Assembly (NCBI RefSeq): GCF_003945325.1 | Contig: NZ_AP019307.1 | Span: 2,108,001-2,172,000 of the forward strand | Source of the DNA: Nocardioides baekrokdamisoli | Lineage (GTDB): Bacteria; Actinomycetota; Actinomycetes; Propionibacteriales; Nocardioidaceae | Length of the DNA: 64,000 nucleotides | Direction of reading: 5' to 3' | Part shown: in pieces, positions 19,503 to 26,783 of the stretch | Layout of the letters: each line of letters begins with the position of its first letter | Numbering within the stretch: the first letter of the stretch is position 1 | Translations under genes and position numbers: made by a program | The notes under the pieces: model-generated | Databases searched by the model: none | Told to the model about the DNA's origin: nothing | Seen by the model: the letters and a program-made list of their open reading frames with translations, nothing else

Positions 19503-20279
19503 ATGGCCCGCGTCGGCCTCTCGACCAGCAGCGTCTATCCGGAGGGCACCGCCCACGCCTTCGCGTACGCGAAGAAGATCGGGTACGACGCCGTCGAGGT
19601 GATGGTCGGGATCGACTCGCTCTCCCAGAACATCCCGGCGGTCAAGCAGCTCGCTGACCACCACGGCATCCCGGTGACGGCCGTACACGCCCCGTGCCTG
19701 CTCTTCACCCAGCGCGTCTGGGGCACCGAGCCGTGGGGCAAACTGCAGCGCTCGGCCGAGATGGCCCATGAGGTCGGTGCCGACGTCGTGGTGGTGCACC
19801 CGCCGTTCCGTTGGCAGAAGGAGTACGCGACCGGCTTCATGGACGGGATCGCCGCCATCGAGGAGTCGACCGGGATCGCCTTCGCTGTGGAGAACATGTA
19901 TCCGTGGCGCGCGGCCAAACGGGAGATGGAGATGTATCTCCCCGACTGGGATCCGACCCACGGTGACTACGCCAACATCACCATCGACCTCTCGCACGCC
20001 TCGATCGCCGGCGACGATGTCATCGAGATGGCCGATCGCGCCGGCTCGCGCTTGAGGCACATCCACCTGACCGACGGCACAGGTTCGGGCAAGGACGAGC
20101 ACCTGATCCCGGGCCGCGGGACCATGCGCGCCGACGCCTTCCTCCGCCACATCGCCGCGGCAGGTTTCGCCGGCGAGATCGTCCTCGAGATCAACACCCG
20201 CAAGGCGACCCCCGGCGAGAGTCGGGAAGCCGAACTCCGGGAGGCGCTGGAGTTCGCGCGTACGCACTTCCGGGCCTGA
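19503..20279 (+). CDS. sugar phosphate isomerase/epimerase (AP endonuclease 2-like TIM barrel)
   Basis: A 258-residue xylose-isomerase-like TIM barrel. Metal-site motifs are visible in order: YDAVEVMVG, VTAVHAPCLLF, VVVHPPFRWQ, FAVENMYPW, ITIDLSHASIAG, LRHIHLTDGTG and IVLEINTRK, giving the Glu, His, Asp, His, Glu ligands expected for a divalent metal. It is the positional counterpart of Rv0498 between ppx and proC. The substrate is unknown; endonuclease IV activity is unlikely given the short barrel. It starts 13 bases after ppx, in the same transcription unit. Confidence 0.85.
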   Translation: MARVGLSTSSVYPEGTAHAFAYAKKIGYDAVEVMVGIDSLSQNIPAVKQLADHHGIPVTAVHAPCLLFTQRVWGTEPWGKLQRSAEMAHEVGADVVVVHPPFRWQKEYATGFMDGIAAIEESTGIAFAVENMYPWRAAKREMEMYLPDWDPTHGDYANITIDLSHASIAGDDVIEMADRAGSRLRHIHLTDGTGSGKDEHLIPGRGTMRADAFLRHIAAAGFAGEIVLEINTRKATPGESREAELREALEFARTHFRA

Positions 20280-20303
20280 ATCGGCGCGCGTACGCTCAGG
20301 CTC

Positions 20304-21005
20304 GTGAGTGCTGTCGAGGTCCGCGCACTGACCGTCGTACGCGGCTCGACGACCGTGTTGGACGGACTCGATCTGGACATCCCTGCGGGGTCGGTGACCG
20401 GCCTGCTCGGCCCTTCCGGTTGCGGGAAGTCCACGCTGCTCCGCGCGATCGTCGGCGTCCAGAACGTGCGCTCCGGATCGGTGAGCGTCCTGGGCCGACC
20501 TGCCGGTTCTGCCAGCCTGCGACACCAGATCGGGTACGTCACCCAGTCCGCCAGCGTGTACGACGATCTGACGCTCGTGGAGAACCTGTCCTTCTTCGCC
20601 CGCGTCCTCGGGCTCGGCGCCGGTGAGGTCGACCGGGTCATCGAGGCCGTCGACCTGGTCGCGTATCGCGATCGGGTGGTCGGTCGGATGAGCGGCGGTC
20701 AGCGTTCGCGCGCTTCGCTCGCGGTCGCGCTCCTGGGGGAGCCGCCGATGCTGGTGCTCGACGAGCCGACGGTGGGGTTGGATCCGGTCCTGCGTCGTGA
20801 TCTGTGGGATCTCTTTCATCGGCTCGCGGACGCGGGATCCACGCTCGTGATCTCAAGTCACGTGATGGACGAGGCGGATCGGTGCGACGAACTCCTGCTC
20901 ATGCGCGACGGCGCGATCCTCGCCGACGGCACCCCGGCGTCGATCCTGGCCACGTCCGGGGCCGACTCCATCGAGGGTGCCTTCCTGGCGTTGGTGGAGC
21001 GATGA
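20304..21005 (+). CDS. ABC transporter ATP-binding protein
   Basis: A 233-residue ABC ATPase. Walker A is GPSGCGKSTLL (near residue 34), the Q-loop follows in YVTQSASVYDDLTL, the signature is MSGGQRSRASLA, Walker B is MLVLDEPTVGLDP, and the switch His is in ISSHVMDEADR. DDLTLVENLSFFARVLGL and DEPTVGLDP place it in the drug/daunorubicin-exporter (DrrA or NatA-like) class. GTG start 24 bases after the isomerase. It overlaps the permease gene by ATGA, and the two would form a homodimeric exporter; cargo unknown. Confidence 0.93.
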   Translation: MSAVEVRALTVVRGSTTVLDGLDLDIPAGSVTGLLGPSGCGKSTLLRAIVGVQNVRSGSVSVLGRPAGSASLRHQIGYVTQSASVYDDLTLVENLSFFARVLGLGAGEVDRVIEAVDLVAYRDRVVGRMSGGQRSRASLAVALLGEPPMLVLDEPTVGLDPVLRRDLWDLFHRLADAGSTLVISSHVMDEADRCDELLLMRDGAILADGTPASILATSGADSIEGAFLALVER

Positions 21006-21760
21006 GCGGCGTGTCGGGACCGGTGCGCCGGACATTGGCGGTGGCGCTTCGCGTGCTGCAGCAGGTACGTCGCGACCCACGGACGATCGCGTTGCTGGTG
21101 GTCGTGCCGTGCGTGCTGATGACGCTGCTGTGGTGGATGTTCAAGGACGTGCCGACCTTCGGTCAGCAAGGCACCTTCGAGCGTCTGGGCCCCGACCTGC
21201 TGGCGATCTTCCCGTTCATCGTGATGTTCCTGGTGACGTCGGTGACGACCCTGCGCGAACGATCGAGCGGGACCCTCGAGCGCCTGCTCGCGATGCCGCT
21301 GGGACGCCTCGACTTCCTGCTCGGGTATGGCATCGCCTTCGGCGTTCTCGCCGCGCTCCAGTCGGCCGCCGCCGTGGGCGTGAGCGTGGGCCTCCTCGGC
21401 CTGACGATCCACGGCCACGTCTGGCTCCTGATGATCGTCGCGGTCGCGGACGCCGTCCTCGGGTGTGCGTTGGGCCTCTTCGTCTCGGCCTTCGCGCGTA
21501 CCGAGTTCCAGGCCGTCCAGTTCATGCCGGCGGTGGTGATCCCGCAGATCCTGCTCTGCGGGCTGTTCGTCGCCCGTGACTCGCTCCCGGGCGTACTCCA
21601 TGGACTCAGCAACGTGCTGCCGCTGTCGTACGCCGTGGCGGCGATGCAGAAGCTGACCGCCGGCTCCGACGCCGTCGGGGGCGATCTGGCGATCATCGCC
21701 GCGTACGCCCTGGGGTGCCTGGCCCTCGGCGCGATCACCCTGCGGCGGCGTACTCCCTGA
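21002..21760 (+). CDS. ABC-2 type transporter permease
   Basis: A 252-residue integral membrane protein with about six hydrophobic segments: TIALLVVVPCVLMTLLWWMF (near residue 28), LLAIFPFIVMFLVTSVTTL, YGIAFGVLAALQSAAAVGV, VWLLMIVAVADAVLGCALGL, QFMPAVVIPQILLCGLFV and LAIIAAYALGCLALGAITL. The LRERSSGTLERLLAMPL loop after the second segment is typical of the ABC-2 export permeases (DrrB type). It is translationally coupled to the ATPase. Confidence 0.92.
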   Translation: MSGVSGPVRRTLAVALRVLQQVRRDPRTIALLVVVPCVLMTLLWWMFKDVPTFGQQGTFERLGPDLLAIFPFIVMFLVTSVTTLRERSSGTLERLLAMPLGRLDFLLGYGIAFGVLAALQSAAAVGVSVGLLGLTIHGHVWLLMIVAVADAVLGCALGLFVSAFARTEFQAVQFMPAVVIPQILLCGLFVARDSLPGVLHGLSNVLPLSYAVAAMQKLTAGSDAVGGDLAIIAAYALGCLALGAITLRRRTP

Positions 21761-21838
21761 TCACCCGGCGGGGCGCGCGGAACGCGACTCGGGGTTACAC
21801 ATAAAGTCGGGGCATTCCCGAGCGAGAGGAGGCCGCTG

Positions 21839-22060
21839 GTGAGTTCATTGCTGACCCTGGCCGAGCGACTGAAGGTCCCGGCCGCGGATCTGGCCATGCT
21901 CAAGACGTACGACGAGGCGCAGATCGCCCAGATCGACGGCGTCATCGGTGACGCCTTCGAGGCTGAGGACCAGGCATTCGGCAGGGCCGTGGAGGAGTCG
22001 CTCACCTTCCTGCCGCGGCTCATTCGCCCGATCGCAAAGAAGTTGATGCTCGGTGGGTGA
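21839..22060 (+). CDS. small protein of unknown function, first of a two-gene unit
   Basis: A 73-residue, probably all-helical cytosolic protein with no recognised family. Its first ~40 residues (LLTLAERLKVPAADLAML, then YDEAQIAQIDGVIGDAF) resemble the start of the downstream 255-residue protein (LNKLARILAVEPSSLDVLL, then DPDDIRELRTIVTERLF), suggesting a shared repeat. GTG start with GAGAGGAGG at 21821-21829. TAAAGT at 21802-21807 is a possible -10 element. The end overlaps the next gene by eight bases. Confidence 0.7.
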   Translation: MSSLLTLAERLKVPAADLAMLKTYDEAQIAQIDGVIGDAFEAEDQAFGRAVEESLTFLPRLIRPIAKKLMLGG

Positions 22061-22820
22061 CGTCCTTCGCCAGCTCGAGCTCAACAAGCTGGCCCGCATC
22101 CTTGCCGTCGAACCGTCCTCGCTGGACGTCTTGTTGGCCAGCGACCCCGACGACATCCGTGAGCTCCGCACGATCGTGACCGAGCGACTGTTCTCCCTCC
22201 ACGGCGGTCGCGTCGCCGCGCTGGCTCAGTTGAGCAAGAAGGTCCCGGCGGCCATCTCGGCGAAGATGGCTGAAGCGGCGTTCGGCCCGGTCCTGAGTGC
22301 CCGGATCGCCGGCGCCCTCGACCCGGCGGATGCCGCGAAGATGTCGGCGCTGCTCAGTCCTGAGTTCCTCGCCCAGGTCTCGCGCGACGTCGACCCTGCT
22401 CGCGTTGCCTCGATCATCAAACTGCTCCCGGATGACCTCATCATCAAGGTCGGCCGGATCCTGCTGCGCGAGCACGACACGATCGCCCTGGCCCGCTTCG
22501 TCGCGAGCGTCTCGCCGGCTGTCGTCACCGCGGTCCTGGAGGGTGCTGACGGCAACGAACTGTTGGAGCTCGCGCTCTACGTCGATGACCGGGCCGCGCT
22601 GGACTCGATCATCGCCGAGTTCTCCGACGAACGTCTCTCCGCCGTTCTCGCAGCGACCAAGGGCTTCCACGGTGCGACCGACAAGGAGATGGCGGATGCC
22701 GCTGTGGCGCTCGTTGCGGCGCTGACGCCCGCGACGCGGGCACGATGGTCGACATTCGCCGACCAAGCTCCGCCGGCGGTTGCCAAGGCCGTCACTGCGG
22801 CCGTCGCCGCCTCGAGATAG
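22053..22820 (+). CDS. helical-repeat protein of unknown function, second of a two-gene unit
   Basis: A 255-residue protein with no named family. It is built of consecutive helix pairs, such as ISAKMAEAAFGPVLSARIAG, LDPADAAKMSALLSPEFLA, VDPARVASIIKLLPDDLII and VLEGADGNELLELALYVDD, somewhat like the MgtE N-terminal or HEAT-type superhelix; no catalytic motif or membrane segment is evident. A protein-protein scaffold role is only inference. GTG start, overlapping the small protein by eight bases. The final codons (VAASR, TAG stop) are duplicated in frame 171 bases downstream, and the region between has no stop in that frame. Confidence 0.7.
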   Translation: MGDVLRQLELNKLARILAVEPSSLDVLLASDPDDIRELRTIVTERLFSLHGGRVAALAQLSKKVPAAISAKMAEAAFGPVLSARIAGALDPADAAKMSALLSPEFLAQVSRDVDPARVASIIKLLPDDLIIKVGRILLREHDTIALARFVASVSPAVVTAVLEGADGNELLELALYVDDRAALDSIIAEFSDERLSAVLAATKGFHGATDKEMADAAVALVAALTPATRARWSTFADQAPPAVAKAVTAAVAASR

Positions 22821-22997
22821 CGCGCCACACCAGCGACCCGCGGCTCAGTCAGCCCGGGCGTACCCAAGGGTGGACCGATGTTGCCTCTGATGCGGCTACC
22901 GGCGTCAGCGGCGCCTCAGGTGAAACAACGGTCCACCCTTGGGTACGCGGTCGGCACGGCTGTTGCCGCGGTGGTCGCCGCCTCGAGATAGCGCGCC
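22803..22997. repeat. 24-bp direct repeats flanking a near-perfect inverted repeat
   Basis: An identical 24-bp sequence starting GTCGCCGCCTCGAGATAG occurs at 22803-22826 and 22974-22997, 171 bp apart (57 codons). Between them, 22858-22883 and 22926-22948 form an inverted repeat whose core CGTACCCAAGGGTGGACC pairs perfectly, with a small bulge at the loop side and a ~42-base loop. The first direct repeat includes the stop of the upstream gene; the second lies just before the proC promoter region. This looks like an insertion with long flanking duplication, or a duplicated gene end. The hairpin could also terminate transcription. Confidence 0.75.
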
Positions 22998-23041
22998 CAC
23001 GAGGTACTAGGCTCGGTCGACACCGAAGCGAAGGAGAAACC

Positions 23042-23839
23042 GTGGTCACCGCGATCATCGGAGCGGGCGTGATGGGTGAAGCCATCCTCGCCGGATTGAT
23101 CCGTGCTGGGCGCGACGCCAGCACGATCCTCGTGGGTGAGCGCCGCCCGGACCGAGGCGCTGAGCTCGCTCAGAAGTACGGCGTGAAGGTCGTGCCGAAC
23201 GTCGAGGCGGCTGTGGCGGACACGGTCCTGCTGGCGGTCAAACCGCAGGATCTCGCAGCCACGCTGATCGACATCGCGCCGAACCTGCGCGCCGGTCAGG
23301 TGCTCGTCTCGGTGGCTGCCGGCAAGTCGACTGCCTGGATCGAGTCGCAGGTCCCGGCCGGTGTCGCGGTCGTCCGGGCGATGCCCAACACTCCTGCCCT
23401 GGTCGGTGAGGGCATGGCTGGGCTGTCGCGCGGGTCGTCGGTGACCGACGCGCAGTACGCCGAGGCGGAGTCGCTTCTCTCCGGCAGCGGCCAGGCCATC
23501 GAGATCCCCGAGTACCAGCAGGATGCGCTCACCGCCGTCTCCGGCAGCGGTCCCGCGTACGTCTTCTATGTCGTCGAGGCGATGGTCGAGGCGGGCGTGC
23601 AGCTCGGCCTGGCTCGTGACGTCGCCACTGCGCTGGTCCAGCAGACGCTGTACGGCGCGGCAACGATGCTGCGCGAGACCCGAACCCACCCGAGCGTCCT
23701 GCGCGAGCAGGTCACCTCGCCCGGTGGGACCACCGCCGCTGCGCTGCGCAAGCTGGATGAGCACGGCGTACGCGCTGCGTTCAGCTCCGCGATGGAGGCC
23801 TGTCGCGACCGATCGCGCGAGCTCGCCCAAGGCAGCTGA
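23042..23839 (+). CDS. proC: pyrroline-5-carboxylate reductase
   Basis: Last step of proline synthesis, reducing pyrroline-5-carboxylate with NAD(P)H. The 265-residue protein opens with the Rossmann motif IIGAGVMGEAILAGLIRAG, followed by LLAVKPQDLAATL, VVRAMPNTPALVGEGMAGL and the C-terminal dimerisation signature LVQQTLYGAATML with REQVTSPGGTTAAALRKLDE. GTG 23042 is chosen because AAGGAG lies at 23030-23035; the frame is open further upstream but not protein-like. TACTAGGCT near 23004 may be its -10 region. The stop overlaps the next start (TGATG). Confidence 0.96.
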   Translation: MVTAIIGAGVMGEAILAGLIRAGRDASTILVGERRPDRGAELAQKYGVKVVPNVEAAVADTVLLAVKPQDLAATLIDIAPNLRAGQVLVSVAAGKSTAWIESQVPAGVAVVRAMPNTPALVGEGMAGLSRGSSVTDAQYAEAESLLSGSGQAIEIPEYQQDALTAVSGSGPAYVFYVVEAMVEAGVQLGLARDVATALVQQTLYGAATMLRETRTHPSVLREQVTSPGGTTAAALRKLDEHGVRAAFSSAMEACRDRSRELAQGS

Positions 23840-25011
23840 TGCCGGAGCGCGACGGCGCGACGAGGTGTGGTCCCGGTGCAGTCGTCTGGGACCCGACGCT
23901 GTGCGCGTACGACTTCGGGCCGAGCCATCCGATGGCACCGGTTCGCTGTGATCTGACCATGCGTCTGGCCGAGGATCTCGGCGTACTGCCGCGTGTCGTG
24001 TCCGCGCCCGTGGCGACGCGTACGCAACTCGAAACGGTGCACGGCGCCGCCTACATCGACGCCGTCGAGCGCGGCCATCCGGCACCCCGGTGGGGACTCG
24101 GAACCGACGACGACCCCGTCTTCGAGGGGATGCACGCTGCTTCAGCCAGGATCGCCGGGGCTTCGATCGAGGCCGCACGGCTGGTGGCCGCCGGAGAGGC
24201 CCTGCACGCGGCCAACGTGACCGGCGGCCTGCATCATGCGATGCCCGATCACGCGAGCGGCTTCTGCATCTACAACGACGTGGCGCTGGCCATCCGGTCG
24301 CTGTTGGACGAGGGCTTCGAGCGGATCGCGTACGTCGACGTGGACGTCCACCACGGTGACGGCGTCGAACGGGTCTTCTGGGACGACCCGCGGGTGCTCA
24401 CGATCAGCCTCCATGAGACCGGCCAGATGCTGTTCCCCGGGACTGGCTTCGCCGGTGACGTCGGCGGCCCAGGCGCTGAAGGCCGCGCGGTCAACGTCGC
24501 CCTTCCGCCGGGCACCGGCGACTCCGGGTGGCTGAGGGCCTTCCATGCCGTCGTTCCGCCGCTTCTGGAGGCCTTCCAGCCGCAGATCCTGGTCAGTCAG
24601 CACGGGTGCGACTCGCACTCCGCCGATCCCTTGGCGCACCTGGAGCTCTCGGTGGACGGCCAACGCGCCTCGTACGTCGCGATCCATGAGCTGGCTCACC
24701 GGCACTGTGAGGGCAGGTGGGTCGCACTCGGTGGCGGCGGCTACGCGATCGTCGGGGTCGTGCCCCGCGCCTGGACGCATCTCCTGGCGCTGGTGAGCGG
24801 TTCCGACCTCGCCCCGAGTACACCGACCCCTGCCGGTTGGCGCGCGTACGTCGCGGAGAAGTGCGGTGCGACCGCCCCGGTTTCGATGACGGACGGCTAC
24901 GAACCGACGTACCGCGACTGGAATGACGGCTGGGATCCGGACGTGTGGCTGGACCGTCAGATCAACGCCACGAGGGAGTCGGTCTTCCCGCTCCACGGGC
25001 TCCACCCCTGA
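23839..25011 (+). CDS. histone deacetylase-family protein, AcuC-like
   Basis: A 390-residue class I/II deacetylase-fold enzyme; AcuC relatives remove acetyl groups from lysines, for example on acetyl-CoA synthetase. Zinc and catalytic motifs are in place: GGLHHAMPDHASGFCIYNDV (catalytic His pair and Asn-Asp), VDVDVHHGDGVERVFW (Asp-x-His zinc ligands), VLTISLHETG, and SQHGCDSHSADPLAHLELS (second zinc Asp). GGGGYAI near residue 298 is the conserved glycine loop with the active-site Tyr. Directly fused by overlap to proC, an order shared by other actinomycetes. Confidence 0.9.
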   Translation: MPERDGATRCGPGAVVWDPTLCAYDFGPSHPMAPVRCDLTMRLAEDLGVLPRVVSAPVATRTQLETVHGAAYIDAVERGHPAPRWGLGTDDDPVFEGMHAASARIAGASIEAARLVAAGEALHAANVTGGLHHAMPDHASGFCIYNDVALAIRSLLDEGFERIAYVDVDVHHGDGVERVFWDDPRVLTISLHETGQMLFPGTGFAGDVGGPGAEGRAVNVALPPGTGDSGWLRAFHAVVPPLLEAFQPQILVSQHGCDSHSADPLAHLELSVDGQRASYVAIHELAHRHCEGRWVALGGGGYAIVGVVPRAWTHLLALVSGSDLAPSTPTPAGWRAYVAEKCGATAPVSMTDGYEPTYRDWNDGWDPDVWLDRQINATRESVFPLHGLHP

Positions 25012-25025
25012 GCGCCGGACGCACG

Positions 25026-25065
25026 CGACACGCCGCGAATCAAGACGACACGCCGCTGATCACAA
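25026..25065. repeat. two tandem 20-bp direct repeats with GACAC cores
   Basis: CGACACGCCGCGAATCAAGA (25026-25045) is followed immediately by a second copy CGACACGCCGCTGATCACAA (25046-25065), with 15 of 20 bases identical, including CGACACGCCGC and ATCA. GACAC is the core sequence recognised by the sporulation regulators WhiA/WhiB in Streptomyces. It lies ~130 bases before the small HTH gene and about 45 bases upstream of a TACTGT (25109-25114) that may be a -10 element. Regulatory function is conjecture. Confidence 0.5.
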
Positions 25066-25190
25066 AATTCTCATAGGAAACCTCTTCCCCACGAGTCACA
25101 TGGGGCACTACTGTCCGTGTTCGCAAGGACGTTTGTTCGCCGGTGGGGAAGCCGGTGCCGTTCCTTGTCAGAAAGACCGGTGGAAGTCAG

Positions 25191-25397
25191 ATGGCTGCCA
25201 ACAACGTCCCGAACGAGCGCGCCGACGCGTTCCTCACCGTCGCCGAGGTCGCATCGATGATGCGCGTCTCCAAGATGACCGTCTACCGCCTCGTCCACAA
25301 CGGCGAACTCGCCGCCGTACAGGTGGGCCGCTCGTTCCGCATTCGCGAGTCCGACGCCCACAAGTATTTGAGCGCCTCCTACTACCACGCGGGGTAA
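25191..25397 (+). CDS. small excisionase-type helix-turn-helix DNA-binding protein (Rv0500A-like)
   Basis: A 68-residue MerR/excisionase-type winged-helix protein: FLTVAEVASMMRVSKMTVYR forms the helix-turn-helix and LVHNGELAAVQVGRSFRIR the wing, ending HKYLSASYYHAG. It is the positional and sequence counterpart of Rv0500A next to proC and the bS22 gene, a conserved actinobacterial arrangement, and is distinct from but related in fold to BldC. ATG 25191 has GGAAG upstream; an in-frame ATG at 25143 is less likely. A long stem-loop begins at its stop codon. Confidence 0.85.
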   Translation: MAANNVPNERADAFLTVAEVASMMRVSKMTVYRLVHNGELAAVQVGRSFRIRESDAHKYLSASYYHAG

Positions 25398-25501
25398 TTG
25401 CCGCGATCCGCACGCTTTGGCTGCGTTGCTGTTCGGTCGCGGTGCCTTGAGCACCGCTTCCCTCACGCGCCTTGCCAAACCGCACGCCTCGCGACAATTA
25501 C
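25394..25501. terminator. long imperfect stem-loop after the HTH gene
   Basis: A 28-base arm starting GTAATTGCCGCGA at 25394 pairs imperfectly with 25474-25501 (ending GCGACAATTAC), with about 22 of 28 positions complementary; an inner hairpin GCGGTGCC-TTGA-GCACCGC sits at the tip. The stem starts within the stop codon of the small HTH gene. It may be a bidirectional terminator, or a short palindromic element. 25504-25550 beyond it carries a short near-repeat GATCGGGTTCCAC / GATCGGGTTTCAT. Confidence 0.65.
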
Positions 25502-25617
25502 GGTGATCGGGTTCCACTGCAGGTCCCCGATCGGGTTTCATTCCAGAACCACGATTCTCTGCGGGTAGGCCCGGGCGGATAGTCTGGGCCCTCTCCCTGT
25601 CTTAGAAGAGGTACCTC

Positions 25618-25719
25618 GTGGGTTCTGTTATCAAGAAGCGTCGCAAGCGGATGGCGAAGAAGAAGCACCGCAAGCTACTCAAGAAGACGCGTGTCGCCCG
25701 TCGCAAGCTCGGCAAGTGA
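25618..25719 (+). CDS. small ribosomal subunit protein bS22 (AURKAIP1/COX24-type)
   Basis: A 33-residue extremely basic protein, [20 protein letters not shown] continuing [13 protein letters not shown]. This is the actinobacterial 30S protein bS22, which sits near the decoding centre, equivalent to Rv0500B. GTG start at 25618 with GAAGAGG at 25605-25611. GATAGTCT at 25578-25585 looks like a -10 region. It is too short for many gene finders, but sequence and position after the Rv0500A-like gene make it secure. Confidence 0.95.
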   Translation: MGSVIKKRRKRMAKKKHRKLLKKTRVARRKLGK

Positions 25720-25748
25720 CCCTCAGTCAAGACTGAGTTGCACTGACT

Positions 25749-26783
25749 GTGGCCGGCCGCGTCGTCCTCGTCACCGGGGTCTCCCGAGACCTCGGCCGCA
25801 GGGCCGCGCGCAGGGCCGCTGAACATCCCGCCGTGGAGCGGGTCATCGGTGTCGACGTGGTGCCGCCGCGAGGCGACATCGGCGGGGTCAGCTTCGTGAG
25901 AGCTGACATCCGCAACCCCGTGATCGCCAAGGTGATCGCTATGGAAGGCGTCGACACCGTCCTCCACATGAGTGTCCTGGCGACGCCGGGCTCCCTCGGG
26001 AGTCGTACGGCGATGAAGGAGCTCAACGTCATCGGCACGATGCAGCTCCTGGCTGCAGCGCAGAAGTCGGAGACAGTTGAACAGGTCGTGGTGAAGTCGA
26101 CCACGCAGATCTACGGTGCGAGCAACCGCGATCCTGCGATGTTCACCGAGGCGATGGAGCCGCGCCGGGCCGCGCGGTCCGGGTACGGCAAGGACGTCGC
26201 CGAGATCGAGGGCTACGTACGCGGCTTCGCCCGCCGTCGGCCTGATGTGGTCGTGACGACGCTGCGCTGTGCGAACGTCATCGGTCCGAACGTGCGCAGC
26301 CCGATCACCGACCATCTGCGCCAGCCGGTGATCCCGACCGTTCTCGGTTACGACCCGCGTATGCAGTTCCTCCATGAGCGCGACCTGTATGCCGCGCTCG
26401 GACGTGTCCTGGAGTCACGGATCCCGGGGACCTTCAACATTGCTGGAGACGGCATCCTGACGCTGTCGCAGATCGCCCGGCGGATGCAGCGCTCCACCCT
26501 GCCGCTGCCCTCGATCGCCTTCGGCTCCGCCGGCGGATTCCTGCGGCCGTCCCTGGCGGAGGTGCCGCCGGAACTGCGGGACTACTTCATCTTCGGTCGA
26601 GGCATCGACACCACCCGGATGAAGACCGTGCTCGGGTTCCAGCCGCGCTACAGCACGGCCGACGCCGTCGACGACCTCGCGCTCGCGATCGGTCCCGGGA
26701 AACGACGACTTCCCGGCCTGCTCGATGCGCTCGAGGGAAGCCTCGACGCCGTCAGTGGAGCGTTGGAGGCGGCCCGTGGCTGA
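25749..26783 (+). CDS. NAD-dependent epimerase/dehydratase (GalE2-like)
   Basis: A 344-residue extended short-chain dehydrogenase. The N-terminal nucleotide motif is VLVTGVSRDLGRRAARRA (a variant of GxxGxxG), followed by GVDVVPPRGD, LHMSVLATPG, STTQIYGASN and a catalytic-type Tyr-x3-Lys in SGYGKDVAEIEGYV. TTLRCANVIGPNVRSP and FNIAGDGILTLSQIARRM are typical of sugar-nucleotide epimerases. It corresponds to Rv0501 (galE2). The sugar substrate is not established. GTG start, 29 bases after bS22, overlapping the acyltransferase by eight bases. Confidence 0.85.
   Translation: MAGRVVLVTGVSRDLGRRAARRAAEHPAVERVIGVDVVPPRGDIGGVSFVRADIRNPVIAKVIAMEGVDTVLHMSVLATPGSLGSRTAMKELNVIGTMQLLAAAQKSETVEQVVVKSTTQIYGASNRDPAMFTEAMEPRRAARSGYGKDVAEIEGYVRGFARRRPDVVVTTLRCANVIGPNVRSPITDHLRQPVIPTVLGYDPRMQFLHERDLYAALGRVLESRIPGTFNIAGDGILTLSQIARRMQRSTLPLPSIAFGSAGGFLRPSLAEVPPELRDYFIFGRGIDTTRMKTVLGFQPRYSTADAVDDLALAIGPGKRRLPGLLDALEGSLDAVSGALEAARG

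Noticed and set aside
22745..23041. N-terminal extension of ProC
   Set aside because: It would span the inverted repeat and read low-complexity sequence; AAGGAG before GTG 23042 and the Rossmann start fit the family.
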